Shown: positions 55,515 through 64,000 of the stretch, piece after piece
Layout: every line of letters starts with the position of its first letter
Position numbering within the stretch: the first letter of the stretch is position 1
DNA from: Maribacter sp. HTCC2170
GTDB lineage: Bacteria; Bacteroidota; Bacteroidia; Flavobacteriales; Flavobacteriaceae
DNA length: 64,000 nucleotides
Assembly (NCBI RefSeq): GCF_000153165.2
Contig: NC_014472.1
Location: 307,501 to 371,500 of the forward strand
Direction of reading: 5' to 3'
Notes under the pieces: model-generated
Told to the model about the DNA's origin: nothing
What the model saw: the letters and a program-made list of their open reading frames with translations, nothing else
The model's database searches: none
Program-made: the position numbers and the translations under genes

Positions 55515-57467
55515 ATGATAGCCTACTTAAATCATAAACATATCACACTTCTTTTTTTAGGTATACTATTCTTTTCATGTAAAACTAAAACAGAAGACTA
55601 CGTTTGCACACCATGTGATCTAAGTTGCGATGTATTAATGTTTACAGAACCAGGAATTTGCCCTCATTGTAATATGAAGCTTATTAAACAAAGTGATATA
55701 GAAAAAATGAACCAAACCTTGGTTCCGGGTGAATTAAAAATCAACTATGAGTTTTTAGATGAAGAATCGTTAGAAAAAGAAGCTGAGTTTACTGAAGTTA
55801 TTACCAAATCATTCACTTTATACAAAGATTTATTTGGTGGGAATCCAAGAGATTCGTTAGGAGCTACATATACAGATTTCACAATCACGGTTAGTAAATC
55901 AAAAGACTCTGGGGGCGAGGCAGATCCTAAATCTATTCAGTTTAAATGGTCAGAAAACAAAACTCTTGGCAAGGGTTCATGGAAAACGGTACTAATGCAC
56001 GAACTTTTTCATTTATGGAATGGTGAAACCATACGTTATAAAAATGGTGAAGAACACTGGTTTAATGAAGGTTTTTCAGAATTTTATTCGTTTCAGACAG
56101 CTGTTAGAATGGGAATTGTTTCGCCAGAAGAAATGTTAGCAACTTCAGCACTTTCTTTAGGTTATTATAGTGGTTCCAAAGGTTTAGGAAATATTTCAAT
56201 GCGTGAAGCAGGAATTGATGATAAAACAAAGTTTGAAAACTTTTTTTTGGTATATCATGGTGGATGGATAACAGCTATGGTTTTAGATGTTGATATTCGT
56301 ACTAAAACAGATAATGAAAAAAGTCTGGATGATTTGATGAAATGGCTGTATGCAAATTTCTTACGTACAGAAAATTTATATGATACAAACGATATTATTA
56401 ATGGCATAATAATTACCACAGGTTTAGACTATACCGAGTTCTTTAATACATATATCTACAATTCTGAAGCGATACCGGTATCTAATTACTTGGACCCAGG
56501 AAAAGCAATATGGGATTATAAATGGAATGAAGAAGGTAAACCCAATCATAAGTATTTCTATAAAACTTTAGGGATTGACAGAGATATAAATATTCAAACT
56601 GGTTCTGGGTCATTTTTTATAGAAGGAGGAATAGACAGCGAAGAAAAAACGGTTAAAGTATATTATCATAGACCTGAAAATTTCACAATCGATTCTGAAA
56701 TTCTATTGGTAATTCCTGGAGCTGGTAGAAATGGTGATAGTTATCGCAATGCGTGGATTGAAGAGTCAGAAAAATATGGTTTACTAATCCTTTCTCCCAT
56801 GTACCCTGAAAATGAATATGGTTTTGATGATTATCATTTAGGCGGTTTAATTAAAGATTCGAACTTGCAAGAATGTATTGAACGTGTTGAAAATTCCAAT
56901 AAAATAAAACTTGATGAGGACAAATTAACATTCAAGATGAATCTGATTACAGACGAATGGATTTTCAATGATTTCGATAGAATTTTTGACTTGGCAGTTG
57001 AAGCATTAAAATCTAATCAAAAATCCTATGATCTCTTTGGGCATTCTGCTGGAGGTCATATTTTACATAGGTTTGCACTCTTTCAAGAAAACTCCAAAGC
57101 CGGCAAAATATTAGCTTCAAATGCAAGCTTTTATACCCTACCAAAATTTAACGATTCATATCCTTTTGGATTAAAAGACACTCCAGTCGATGAAGTTTTG
57201 CTTAAAAATGCATTTAGGAAAAATCTAATTGTTCTTCTAGGTGAACTTGACAATGAGAATGAAACAGGAGGAAGTTTTTTAAGCTCTCCTACTGCTAATT
57301 TACAGGGGTTACATCGACTAGAACGCGGCAAGTACTTTTATGAAATGGCAAAAGCGAAAGCTCTTGAAATGAAAACGGAATTCAATTGGGAAATAAAAAT
57401 AATACCTAATGTAGGACACAATCATCGCTTAATGGGCGCTGCTGCGGGAGATTATTTGTATAAATAA
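55515..57467 (+). CDS. lipoprotein fusion: metal-binding finger, HExxH peptidase and alpha/beta hydrolase
   Basis: A 650-residue lipoprotein (lipobox Cys 22). Residues 30-57 form a small Cys-rich finger (C31, C34, C38, C49, C52; GICPHCNMKL), like heavy-metal-binding domains. Next a gluzincin peptidase: MHELFH with H162, E163, H166, and E185 exactly 19 residues on in EHWFNEGFSEFY. From about 390 an alpha/beta hydrolase domain begins (LVIPGAGRNGDSYRNAW), with elbow FGHSAGGHIL and a late His in PNVGHNHRLM. This three-part architecture is unusual. It starts 18 bases after the CHMI gene. Confidence 0.75.
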   Translation: MIAYLNHKHITLLFLGILFFSCKTKTEDYVCTPCDLSCDVLMFTEPGICPHCNMKLIKQSDIEKMNQTLVPGELKINYEFLDEESLEKEAEFTEVITKSFTLYKDLFGGNPRDSLGATYTDFTITVSKSKDSGGEADPKSIQFKWSENKTLGKGSWKTVLMHELFHLWNGETIRYKNGEEHWFNEGFSEFYSFQTAVRMGIVSPEEMLATSALSLGYYSGSKGLGNISMREAGIDDKTKFENFFLVYHGGWITAMVLDVDIRTKTDNEKSLDDLMKWLYANFLRTENLYDTNDIINGIIITTGLDYTEFFNTYIYNSEAIPVSNYLDPGKAIWDYKWNEEGKPNHKYFYKTLGIDRDINIQTGSGSFFIEGGIDSEEKTVKVYYHRPENFTIDSEILLVIPGAGRNGDSYRNAWIEESEKYGLLILSPMYPENEYGFDDYHLGGLIKDSNLQECIERVENSNKIKLDEDKLTFKMNLITDEWIFNDFDRIFDLAVEALKSNQKSYDLFGHSAGGHILHRFALFQENSKAGKILASNASFYTLPKFNDSYPFGLKDTPVDEVLLKNAFRKNLIVLLGELDNENETGGSFLSSPTANLQGLHRLERGKYFYEMAKAKALEMKTEFNWEIKIIPNVGHNHRLMGAAAGDYLYK

Positions 57468-57521
57468 ATCAAGCCTATAACCAAAGAAGAGCGGTAAAAT
57501 ATGTTAGCTACTAGCTAAGAA

Positions 57522-57746
57522 TTGCATAGTAAAGTTGAAACCAGTTATTTGGCAAATCCAGTAACACAAAATGATGATGCATGGTTAGAAAAACTACGCC
57601 TCCTATTAGCAGCTATGGCACTTCATTTATTACAAACGTCTTTTAATCCAAAAGAAATCAAGCTAGATCGATTACGCGATAATTTACATGCTATTTTAAC
57701 AATAGCAGATCTTAAAAAGGCAACCGATAAATTGAATCAAAAATGA
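57522..57746 (+). CDS. small unidentified frame (74 codons)
   Basis: A frame starting at TTG 57522 encodes a helical, Leu-rich sequence (DDAWLEKLRLLLAAMALHLL, DRLRDNLHAILTIADLKKAT). It lacks an ATG near its start and no homologue is recognised. It may be the 3' end of a lost gene or a small helical protein that starts at an internal codon. Confidence 0.3.
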   Translation: MHSKVETSYLANPVTQNDDAWLEKLRLLLAAMALHLLQTSFNPKEIKLDRLRDNLHAILTIADLKKATDKLNQK

Positions 57747-57765
57747 ATAATTATAATATCTAATC

Positions 57766-59268
57766 ATGAAAATAAATCTCGCTTACATTATCCTTGTAAT
57801 TCTATTTACTTTAGAAGCAAGCACTTTATCTGGACAGGAATCATTTAAACATACTGAGCTTAAAACTAAAATCAACACTTATTTAAACAATAGTGTAAGC
57901 AATGGATATTCAGGATCCGTACTAGTGGCCAAAAATGGAGAGATTATATTATCAAAAGGTTATGGTTGGTCAGATAGGATAAGAAAAATCAACAACACAT
58001 CCTCAACAGTTTTCAATATAGGTTCAGTAACAAAACAATTTACTGCCGCTGCTATTCTAAAGTTAATTGAGCAAGAAAAAATTAAAACTTCGGACAACAT
58101 TGGTCAGTTCTTTAAAAAAGCACCATTAGATAAAAAAGAGATAACCATTCATCAATTACTTACACATACATCAGGAATATCTCCAAAAACCGGTGGTTAT
58201 AGATATGATGAAGCCAGTAAAGAACATTTCATTAATACTTTTTTTGAAGCTTCACTGCAATCAAAACCAGGTACAAAACATAAATATGCCAATGCAAACT
58301 ATATTATGCTTTCGGCCATTATTGAATTGGTCTCCGAACAAGATTACACGACTTTCCTAAACGACAATTTTTGGAAACCACTCAAAATGTTTCATACTGG
58401 CTATAAAAGTATTTCTTTTAATAGTGAGCAACTTGCTCATGGATATTATTTCAATTATTCTGATGGCATTTGGAAAGATTGGGGAACAACTCAAGAACAT
58501 TTACCTTATACTGATAATCATTGGTATAGCATAGGCAAAGGGGACATTCATTCCACCGTTGAGGACCTTTACAAATGGCATGTAGCACTAAATATCGGTC
58601 AAATACTAAATGCAAAATCCAAAGTATTGTTTGAAACCCCATATGTTGCAGAAGACGTAGCTGGAACTTCTCATTACGGATACGGATGGGCAATTTTCAG
58701 GAGTAAACAAAACACTAAAACTGTAACCCATAATGGTAGCAACGGCATTTATTTTGCAAACTTCATTAGGTATATTGATGACGATGTTGTTGTTATTGAA
58801 TTATCAAATGCAATTCTAGGAAAGGAAACTGAAAGTGTTGCTTGGCGAATCAGTGATATAGTTTTTGATGAGAACTATATTCCAAAACCAATTTCAAAAT
58901 CAGTATATGAACTTGTTTACGACTTTATGAAAACCAATGAAGTAGAAAACGTAAAACTGATATCTAGTTTTCTAGAAAAGAACATAGGGCAAAAATTTAA
59001 TGATAGAGCGGTATTCAATAGAATAGGAAATAAACTACTGGAAAAAGAAAACAATCCAGGCTGGGGATTAGAACTACTCAAACTAAATGTAGAAATATTC
59101 TCAAATGACGGTAATCTTTTTGATTCACTTGGAGATGCATATTTCAAGTACAACCAAAGAGAAAATACAATTCAGGCTTTTACTAGAGCTTTGGAATTAA
59201 AACCAATAGATAATTGTCATTGGTGTAAAAACTCCAATAATAAGCTTAATTTACTTAAAAACCATTAA
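57766..59268 (+). CDS. beta-lactamase-fold serine hydrolase with TPR tail
   Basis: A 500-residue exported enzyme (signal about 1-22). Motifs are S87-V-T-K90 (NIGSVTKQFTAAA), YAN in KYANANYIML and HNG in THNGSNGIYF. Residues about 395-495 contain helical repeats of TPR type (FDSLGDAYFKYNQRENTIQ, AFTRALELKP). It is similar in core to the gene at 33479. It precedes the S41 protease gene by 17 bases. Confidence 0.9.
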   Translation: MKINLAYIILVILFTLEASTLSGQESFKHTELKTKINTYLNNSVSNGYSGSVLVAKNGEIILSKGYGWSDRIRKINNTSSTVFNIGSVTKQFTAAAILKLIEQEKIKTSDNIGQFFKKAPLDKKEITIHQLLTHTSGISPKTGGYRYDEASKEHFINTFFEASLQSKPGTKHKYANANYIMLSAIIELVSEQDYTTFLNDNFWKPLKMFHTGYKSISFNSEQLAHGYYFNYSDGIWKDWGTTQEHLPYTDNHWYSIGKGDIHSTVEDLYKWHVALNIGQILNAKSKVLFETPYVAEDVAGTSHYGYGWAIFRSKQNTKTVTHNGSNGIYFANFIRYIDDDVVVIELSNAILGKETESVAWRISDIVFDENYIPKPISKSVYELVYDFMKTNEVENVKLISSFLEKNIGQKFNDRAVFNRIGNKLLEKENNPGWGLELLKLNVEIFSNDGNLFDSLGDAYFKYNQRENTIQAFTRALELKPIDNCHWCKNSNNKLNLLKNH

Positions 59269-59285
59269 TTACTAATCTAGTACAA

Positions 59286-60920
59286 ATGAAAAAATACATC
59301 ATCTCCTTTAGCATTGTTCTTTATGCATTTGCGGTTCCATTTTTGGAGTTGAACAATACTCACGTATTTAATCCAGATTGGACTCCACATGTTAGAATAC
59401 ACGAAGTTTGGCAACTTATCACCAATACAGGAATCGGTATACTTTGCCTTTGGCTGGTTTGGTTCAAAAATGAATTAAAAATTAGCGCCCTATTGAGTAT
59501 GCTTATCACTGGTGGGTTTTTATTAGCCTACTTTATAAAAGACCTTTATGGTGGTTCAATGAAATATCTTGATGGAAGCGAAAAAACACTTCTAGGAATT
59601 AATATTGGTGTCCTAGGATTTGGAATAGCCTTTATACTCTTATTGGCCACAATAAAAACAAAAACCCCCAAGAATAATGGGGTTAATTTTTTTACAGTTA
59701 CTCTTTGCTTCCTCTTTGCTTCAAGTACATTTTCACAATCCGTTGACCAATCACAATGGATAGAAGATATTGATTTGTATAAATCGCAATTAGAACAAAA
59801 GCATATTGATTTATATAATAAGATCAGCAAAGTTGAATTTGAAAATGAAATACATGAAATAAAAACTGATATACAGTCAAAAAATGACGTTGCCATTATC
59901 ATAGATTTAATGCAATTAACCCATAAAATTGGCGATGGTCACACGGCATTCTCTTTGAGAGGAGTGGAAACACATTTATTCCCAATTGAAATATATAAGG
60001 TTAATGGGAAGTGGAGAGTAATAAAGGTCACCAAAGAGTATGAATATTTATTGGGCAAAATATTGGTGGGGATTGATGGAAAAAAATTTAATAGAATATG
60101 TAAGGAAGTTTCAAAAGTTGCGCAATACATTGAAAATAAGCAGTCTAAAATAATTAGAACAGGAGAATATTCAATGATATCAGAATTACTTCATGGACTA
60201 AATATTACAGATAGTGAATTTAAGGCAAGGTTTACGTTTCTAGATGATTCAACAGGAGAAAAAAACAATATTCTATTGCGAGCTATAAGTAATAAAGAGT
60301 ATTACGGAAATACTGAATTTAGATTTTTTCAAACAACGATTCCCCAAGTTCAAAAACCAACCGATACTAAACACGATTATCTTTGGTTTAGCCCAATTAA
60401 AGACGCAAAAGGGGTTTATATAAAATTTGAGAGTTATCCGTCTTTCGAAGAAATGGAGGAGTTTGGAGAGTCCGTATTAGAATTCATAAATGAAAATGAC
60501 ACCGAAAATGTGGTTATTGATTTAAGAAATAACGGTGGAGGTGATTTTTTTGTCGGGACCTTTTTAGCCTACTATCTTAATTTAGCTGATAGTATTGATT
60601 GGAAATCTGGAGTATACGTGCTAACGGATAAGGTAACCTTTTCCGCAGCTACGAGTAATGCATCTCAATTTAGACAAATGCTCAATGCAAAAATTGTCGG
60701 GGAGCCAACAGGTTCAAATCCTACTGGATACCAAGATATGGGGCAGTTTACACTTCCAAATTCTGGAATAATTGTTACACATTCTAAAAGACTATTCAAG
60801 TTTCAAGACAAGTCAACAGAAGGAGTTCAGCCCGATGTATTTATAGAGTATGAATGGAAAAGTTACTCTAAGGGAATTGATAATATGATGCAATGGATAA
60901 TAAGCGACATTAATAATTAG
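59286..60920 (+). CDS. S41 (tail-specific) peptidase with N-terminal membrane domain
   Basis: A 544-residue protein. Four membrane helices lie in about 1-125, followed by a signal-like segment (FFTVTLCFLFASSTFSQS). The peptidase core starts near 260 and shows VIDLRNNGGGDFF, then TFSAATSNASQF with the nucleophile Ser, and VGEPTGSNPTGYQDM. Unusually no PDZ domain is recognised. The membrane part resembles small DoxX/DUF-type helices and may have been added by fusion. Confidence 0.85.
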   Translation: MKKYIISFSIVLYAFAVPFLELNNTHVFNPDWTPHVRIHEVWQLITNTGIGILCLWLVWFKNELKISALLSMLITGGFLLAYFIKDLYGGSMKYLDGSEKTLLGINIGVLGFGIAFILLLATIKTKTPKNNGVNFFTVTLCFLFASSTFSQSVDQSQWIEDIDLYKSQLEQKHIDLYNKISKVEFENEIHEIKTDIQSKNDVAIIIDLMQLTHKIGDGHTAFSLRGVETHLFPIEIYKVNGKWRVIKVTKEYEYLLGKILVGIDGKKFNRICKEVSKVAQYIENKQSKIIRTGEYSMISELLHGLNITDSEFKARFTFLDDSTGEKNNILLRAISNKEYYGNTEFRFFQTTIPQVQKPTDTKHDYLWFSPIKDAKGVYIKFESYPSFEEMEEFGESVLEFINENDTENVVIDLRNNGGGDFFVGTFLAYYLNLADSIDWKSGVYVLTDKVTFSAATSNASQFRQMLNAKIVGEPTGSNPTGYQDMGQFTLPNSGIIVTHSKRLFKFQDKSTEGVQPDVFIEYEWKSYSKGIDNMMQWIISDINN

Positions 60921-60971
60921 GCGAATAAATGTTATTTTAAGTTTACAGAAAACAAATAAAAAGATAGAGGC

Positions 60972-61433
60972 GTGAAGTTCAGAAAAGCAATCGAACAAGA
61001 TATTAAGCACATAGTTGCAATGCTCGCCGATGATGAATTGGGCAAAAAAAGGGAAAATTACCGCATACCCTTGCCCGAAGAGTACATCAATGCTTTTAAT
61101 AACATTAACAATGACCCAAACCAAGAACTTATTGTAGTTGAAAACGAAGATGGTGACATTGTGGGAACTTTACAAATATCATTCATTCAATATCTTACCT
61201 ATTGTGGTGGCATAAGAGCACAAATTGAAGCTGTTCGAATACGAAAAGATAACAGAGGAACAGGGTTAGGTACTCAAATGTTCAAATGGGCCATTCAAAG
61301 GGCAAAAGATAAAAATGCTCATGTGCTACAATTAACAACTGACAAACAGCGACCAAATGCCCTCGATTTTTATCTAAACTTGGGCTTCACCGCTACGCAT
61401 GAAGGAATGAAAATGCACTTCACAACAACCTAA
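60972..61433 (+). CDS. GNAT N-acetyltransferase
   Basis: A 153-residue acetyltransferase with GTG start (MKFRKAIEQDIKHIVAML), the acetyl-CoA motif EAVRIRKDNRGTGLGTQM (RGTGLG), and ALDFYLNLGFTATHEGMKMH. It could modify an antibiotic or a small amine. Its end overlaps the end of the minus-strand sigma-like gene by 14 bases. Confidence 0.9.
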   Translation: MKFRKAIEQDIKHIVAMLADDELGKKRENYRIPLPEEYINAFNNINNDPNQELIVVENEDGDIVGTLQISFIQYLTYCGGIRAQIEAVRIRKDNRGTGLGTQMFKWAIQRAKDKNAHVLQLTTDKQRPNALDFYLNLGFTATHEGMKMHFTTT

Positions 61434-62118
61434 ACCGTTCTTTTAGTTTATCAAGAATATGTTCTATTACATTTTCAGGTACCTCTAGAATCTCTGATAC
61501 GTCATGAATACTCTGATTACCAAAAGTGTACAACTCCAGTACCGATTTACTTCGCAGCGGTATATTGCTGTATAACGTACCAAATAGAGCCCTATGCTCA
61601 AATGATGGCAATAATTCATCCTGCATATCTAGCTTCTTAATCAACTGCTGTTCCAAACTTTCATCAAGAATAACTTTAGAAGAACGTTCTTTCGTCTGCT
61701 TATATGAAATATCATCCAATTCTGTGTTTAAAATCAAATCGCCGTCTGCTTGGGTAGTGAATGATTCATCCAACCTATTCAATTCTTGTTTCAATAATGA
61801 TTCTGTACTCAGATAATCAGGGTTTTCCTGTTCGAGAATTTTTTTCTCCTCAATTTTTTGAACGGCCTTGGCAAATAAGATGGTCTTCAATTTTTCCTCA
61901 TCAGAAAACTTTGAGAGGTCTTTAAATACTTCTAGATAAATCTCATCCAACATTCCTTCAGCATTATAAAAGCCCCGATCAATTGAACTTTGGGCCTCTG
62001 CCGCCATTAAACTTCGACTCATGAATTTTTTTAAATTGGGAGCAAAAGATGATATTTTACTGTAAAACTCATTAAAATCATTCTCCTCTTTATGTACGTG
62101 TAGTTGTTTTACTAGCAT
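61420..62118 (-). CDS. sigma-70-region-4-like regulatory protein
   Basis: A 232-residue acidic, helical protein. The last 55 residues (LRSKSVLELYTFGNQSIHDV, SEILEVPENVIEHILDKLKE) look like the region 4 HTH of an ECF sigma factor. Region 2 is not clearly recognisable in the N-terminal half; residues 110-190 are linker-like. It runs divergently from hsp20, 205 bases away, so a stress-response regulatory role is plausible. Confidence 0.6.
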   Translation of the reverse strand: MLVKQLHVHKEENDFNEFYSKISSFAPNLKKFMSRSLMAAEAQSSIDRGFYNAEGMLDEIYLEVFKDLSKFSDEEKLKTILFAKAVQKIEEKKILEQENPDYLSTESLLKQELNRLDESFTTQADGDLILNTELDDISYKQTKERSSKVILDESLEQQLIKKLDMQDELLPSFEHRALFGTLYSNIPLRSKSVLELYTFGNQSIHDVSEILEVPENVIEHILDKLKERFRLL

Positions 62119-62322
62119 GGCATTCTATTTTGAAGTTAGCATTAATAATTCCTCCTTTAAAACTAAGTTCAAATACCTTCGATAAAAATGATATATATCA
62201 GTAAATCAATGATCGACCTATTCAAAATCGTAAATAATTGTTAACTGACCTACATCATTTGAAAAGCATAATCACTACTCTATTTTAGCTCTCAAATAAT
62301 TGTTTAATCTAAAATCAATATC

Positions 62323-62790
62323 ATGTCATTAGTAAAATTTAGAAAAAGAAGACCTTTTGGTAGTCTGGTAACCTCTGATTTTTTTGATATGGAGGATTTC
62401 TTTGACAACCGATTTTGGAACCAAGGACTGGTCAATGACAGTTTTTGGAATGGAAGAAAAGGGGAACCGGCCCTAAACATAAAAGAGAACGAAGCTAATT
62501 TTGAAATTGAATTGGCCGCTCCAGGTTTTGCAAAAAAAGATTTTGAAATCACGATTGACGATGGGTACTTGAATGTTTCTGCGAAGAAATCTACATCTGA
62601 AGAAGAAAAAGAAGATGATTTTACTCGTAGGGAGTTTAGCTACAAGTCATTTGAAAGATCACTGCAATTGCCTGAAAATGTGAAAGAAGAAGAAATTAAA
62701 GCTAAATACAAAGATGGCATTCTTAGTTTTAAGTTAGAAAAAATGGAAGAGGCCAAAAAGGCTAAACCAAAAGTAGTTGAGATTGCTTGA
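62323..62790 (+). CDS. Hsp20/alpha-crystallin small heat-shock protein
   Basis: A 155-residue chaperone that holds unfolding proteins. The alpha-crystallin domain is about 45-145: EPALNIKENEANFEIELAAP, FEITIDDGYLNVSAKK, FSYKSFERSLQLPENV, KAKYKDGILSFKLEKM, the last with the beta-9 motif. The tail (KPKVVEIA) has the I-x-I-type anchor VVEIA. The N-terminus MSLVKFRKRRPFGSLVT is typical of Bacteroidota members. Confidence 0.95.
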   Translation: MSLVKFRKRRPFGSLVTSDFFDMEDFFDNRFWNQGLVNDSFWNGRKGEPALNIKENEANFEIELAAPGFAKKDFEITIDDGYLNVSAKKSTSEEEKEDDFTRREFSYKSFERSLQLPENVKEEEIKAKYKDGILSFKLEKMEEAKKAKPKVVEIA

Positions 62791-62897
62791 ATCTCATTTG
62801 TTTATGAATGCCTTCTTATCTGATCTTAAAGCGTCCATGTATTGTAGGGGTTAGATTTGGGGGCATTCCCCTTTTGGTAAAATATTGCTAGAACAGA
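62791..62897. other. convergent gap between hsp20 and the patatin gene
   Basis: A short hairpin (GGGGG-CATT-CCCC then TTTTGG, about 62857-62875) may end either gene, but the T run is poor. Nothing else is seen. Confidence 0.4.
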
Positions 62898-63674
62898 TTA
62901 GGAATCACCCAAAAGAACTGACACCATATCTTCTGTCAAAGCCTCATTCGCCGCTTTATACCCTAAATCAAAAACAGCATCAATGTCCTTCACAGAGAAA
63001 GTACCATATTTCTTCAAATCTTTTGGACTTATTACCAAATTACAATCCTCGAATTTTTCAATAGATTCATGAGCCGTTTTGATTTTGTAGGCCCTATCCA
63101 AAATGCTAAAAGAATATTTAAGATCATTGATCCTAAGCACCTCAAATGGGTTTACATAAACTCCAACTATAGTATCGCAGGATGTTTTAATTAAATCTAC
63201 AGGAAAGTTATTGAGCGTACCTCCATCTATATAATGTTCACCACCTATCTCAACAGGAGTGAAAACCCCTGGAAAGGCAGCGGATGCCAAAATTGGCCGA
63301 ATCAATTCTCCCGCATCAAAAACCTTTAAAGTACCGGTTAGCAAGTTAGTGGTTGTAATGGCCAGCGGCATCTGTAAAGAGCTGAAATTGTCGTCTACCA
63401 GATAAGATTTAAAACTGTCATATAATTTTTCGGTATCTATGAAGCCCGGTTTATTGCGGGCAAACTTATTTAACTTGAAAATCTGTACCGACTTGAAAAA
63501 ATCCAATATTTCTTCCCACGTATTCCCATTGGCGTATAATGCCCCTACAATGGCACCAGCACTGGCACCGGCAATATGGTTTGGGAAAATACCATGCTCT
63601 TCCAAAGCTTTGATGGCTCCAATATGAGCCACACCGCGAACACCGCCACCAGAAAGGACCAGGCCTATATTCAT
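62898..63674 (-). CDS. patatin-like phospholipase
   Basis: A 258-residue lipid acyl hydrolase. The oxyanion GGGVRG (9-14), the nucleophile Ser in GASAG (36-40) and the Asp of the DGG motif (YIDGGTLNNFPV) form the patatin dyad. It is small and has no signal, so it is cytoplasmic, similar to RssA-type proteins that remodel membrane lipids. It follows a DUF6327-type gene by about 100 bases on the same strand. Confidence 0.93.
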   Translation of the reverse strand: MNIGLVLSGGGVRGVAHIGAIKALEEHGIFPNHIAGASAGAIVGALYANGNTWEEILDFFKSVQIFKLNKFARNKPGFIDTEKLYDSFKSYLVDDNFSSLQMPLAITTTNLLTGTLKVFDAGELIRPILASAAFPGVFTPVEIGGEHYIDGGTLNNFPVDLIKTSCDTIVGVYVNPFEVLRINDLKYSFSILDRAYKIKTAHESIEKFEDCNLVISPKDLKKYGTFSVKDIDAVFDLGYKAANEALTEDMVSVLLGDS

Positions 63675-63777
63675 ACTTGAAATTTAATATCAAAACTATG
63701 AATATTCCACATTCAGTCTAAAAAAAATATGGGAAGGTTTAAATTTTGTATAGTCGGGAATCAAAACATGGCGCAGA

Positions 63778-64000
63778 CTAACCTGCCAATTGTTTTGCAC
63801 TACGCATTTTTTTTAATTGCCTGAGCACGAGGGTCAAAAGGCTTTTTTGAAGAATGCCCTTATACCCGCCCAGTAAATGTGAAGGAGTTAAATCTGATTT
63901 ACATCTATGTAGATTCAACTTGAAGCTTTCCAGATTTATTTCTCGGTGAAGGCTTAAGATTTTTAATTGCTTATCTATTTCGGAAAATGAGTTATAAGTT
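63778..64000 (-). CDS. DUF6327-like protein, start just outside the window
   Basis: The minus-strand frame ending at 63778 is open to the window end: about 74 residues with TYNSFSEIDKQLKILSLHRE, KLNLHRCKSDLTPSHLLGGY and KGILQKSLLTLVLRQLKKMR. It resembles the short DUF6327 family found in Flavobacteriia, often next to phage-holin-like genes. The start codon lies at or just beyond base 64000. Confidence 0.6.
   Translation of the reverse strand, partial: TYNSFSEIDKQLKILSLHREINLESFKLNLHRCKSDLTPSHLLGGYKGILQKSLLTLVLRQLKKMRSAKQLAG

Overview
The window looks like the chromosome of a marine-type member of the Flavobacteriaceae (Bacteroidota). The evidence is the order thrS-infC-rpmI-rplT, a TAnnTTTG promoter box in front of many genes, few Shine-Dalgarno sites, lipoprotein and outer-membrane proteins typical of the phylum, a PorT/OmpA-like barrel protein and AT-rich coding sequence. 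The genus cannot be fixed from the sequence alone; Maribacter or Zobellia relatives would fit.

Region 1 (1-20.1 kb) is ordinary core genome. The 5' part of a 16S rRNA gene leaves the window on the left with its promoter. Next come thrS-infC-rpmI-rplT, an EF-hand protein, YjbQ, a HAD phosphatase, a Bacteroidota protein usually labelled AsnB, dnaB, accA, the operon tgt-lptG-eamA, a barrel protein, an FKBP lipoprotein, an S4 RNA-binding protein, a macroglobulin/TonB-plug fusion, a phosphoribosyltransferase and shikimate kinase.

Region 2 (20.1-25.7 kb) begins with tRNA-Lys(TTT). Two further copies of the tRNA 3' end lie downstream, at 20346 and 25720. They bracket a three-gene operon: a sodium:solute symporter, a DUF4434 TIM-barrel protein and an exported FAD oxidoreductase. 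This looks like a cassette that arrived by recombination at the tRNA; no integrase is present.

Region 3 (26-61 kb) is accessory. It is rich in small-molecule detoxification and hydrolase genes built around three local regulators. TetR sits at 27.4 kb with three copies of a 14-bp operator. MarR sits at 44.4 kb with two 14-bp palindromes. AraC sits at 50.5 kb with a 64-bp promoter element whose near copy lies 21 kb upstream. The three clusters reuse one toolkit: aspartate-nucleophile alpha/beta hydrolases, AhpD-like CxxC proteins, NmrA-like reductases and small membrane proteins. Four class C beta-lactamase-fold serine hydrolases, an Old Yellow Enzyme reductase, a pirin, a GAPDH, a nitroreductase, three GNAT acetyltransferases and a peptidase-esterase fusion fill the rest. 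Decayed genes (a DoxX pseudogene, a frameshifted remnant, and a degenerate tandem duplication at 30.1-30.6 kb) show that this region turns over quickly.

Region 4 (61-64 kb) returns to housekeeping or stress functions: a sigma-like protein divergent from hsp20, a patatin-like lipase, and the start-proximal gene of the same strand cut by the window end. I saw no CRISPR array, transposase, integrase or recognisable restriction or phage-defence system.
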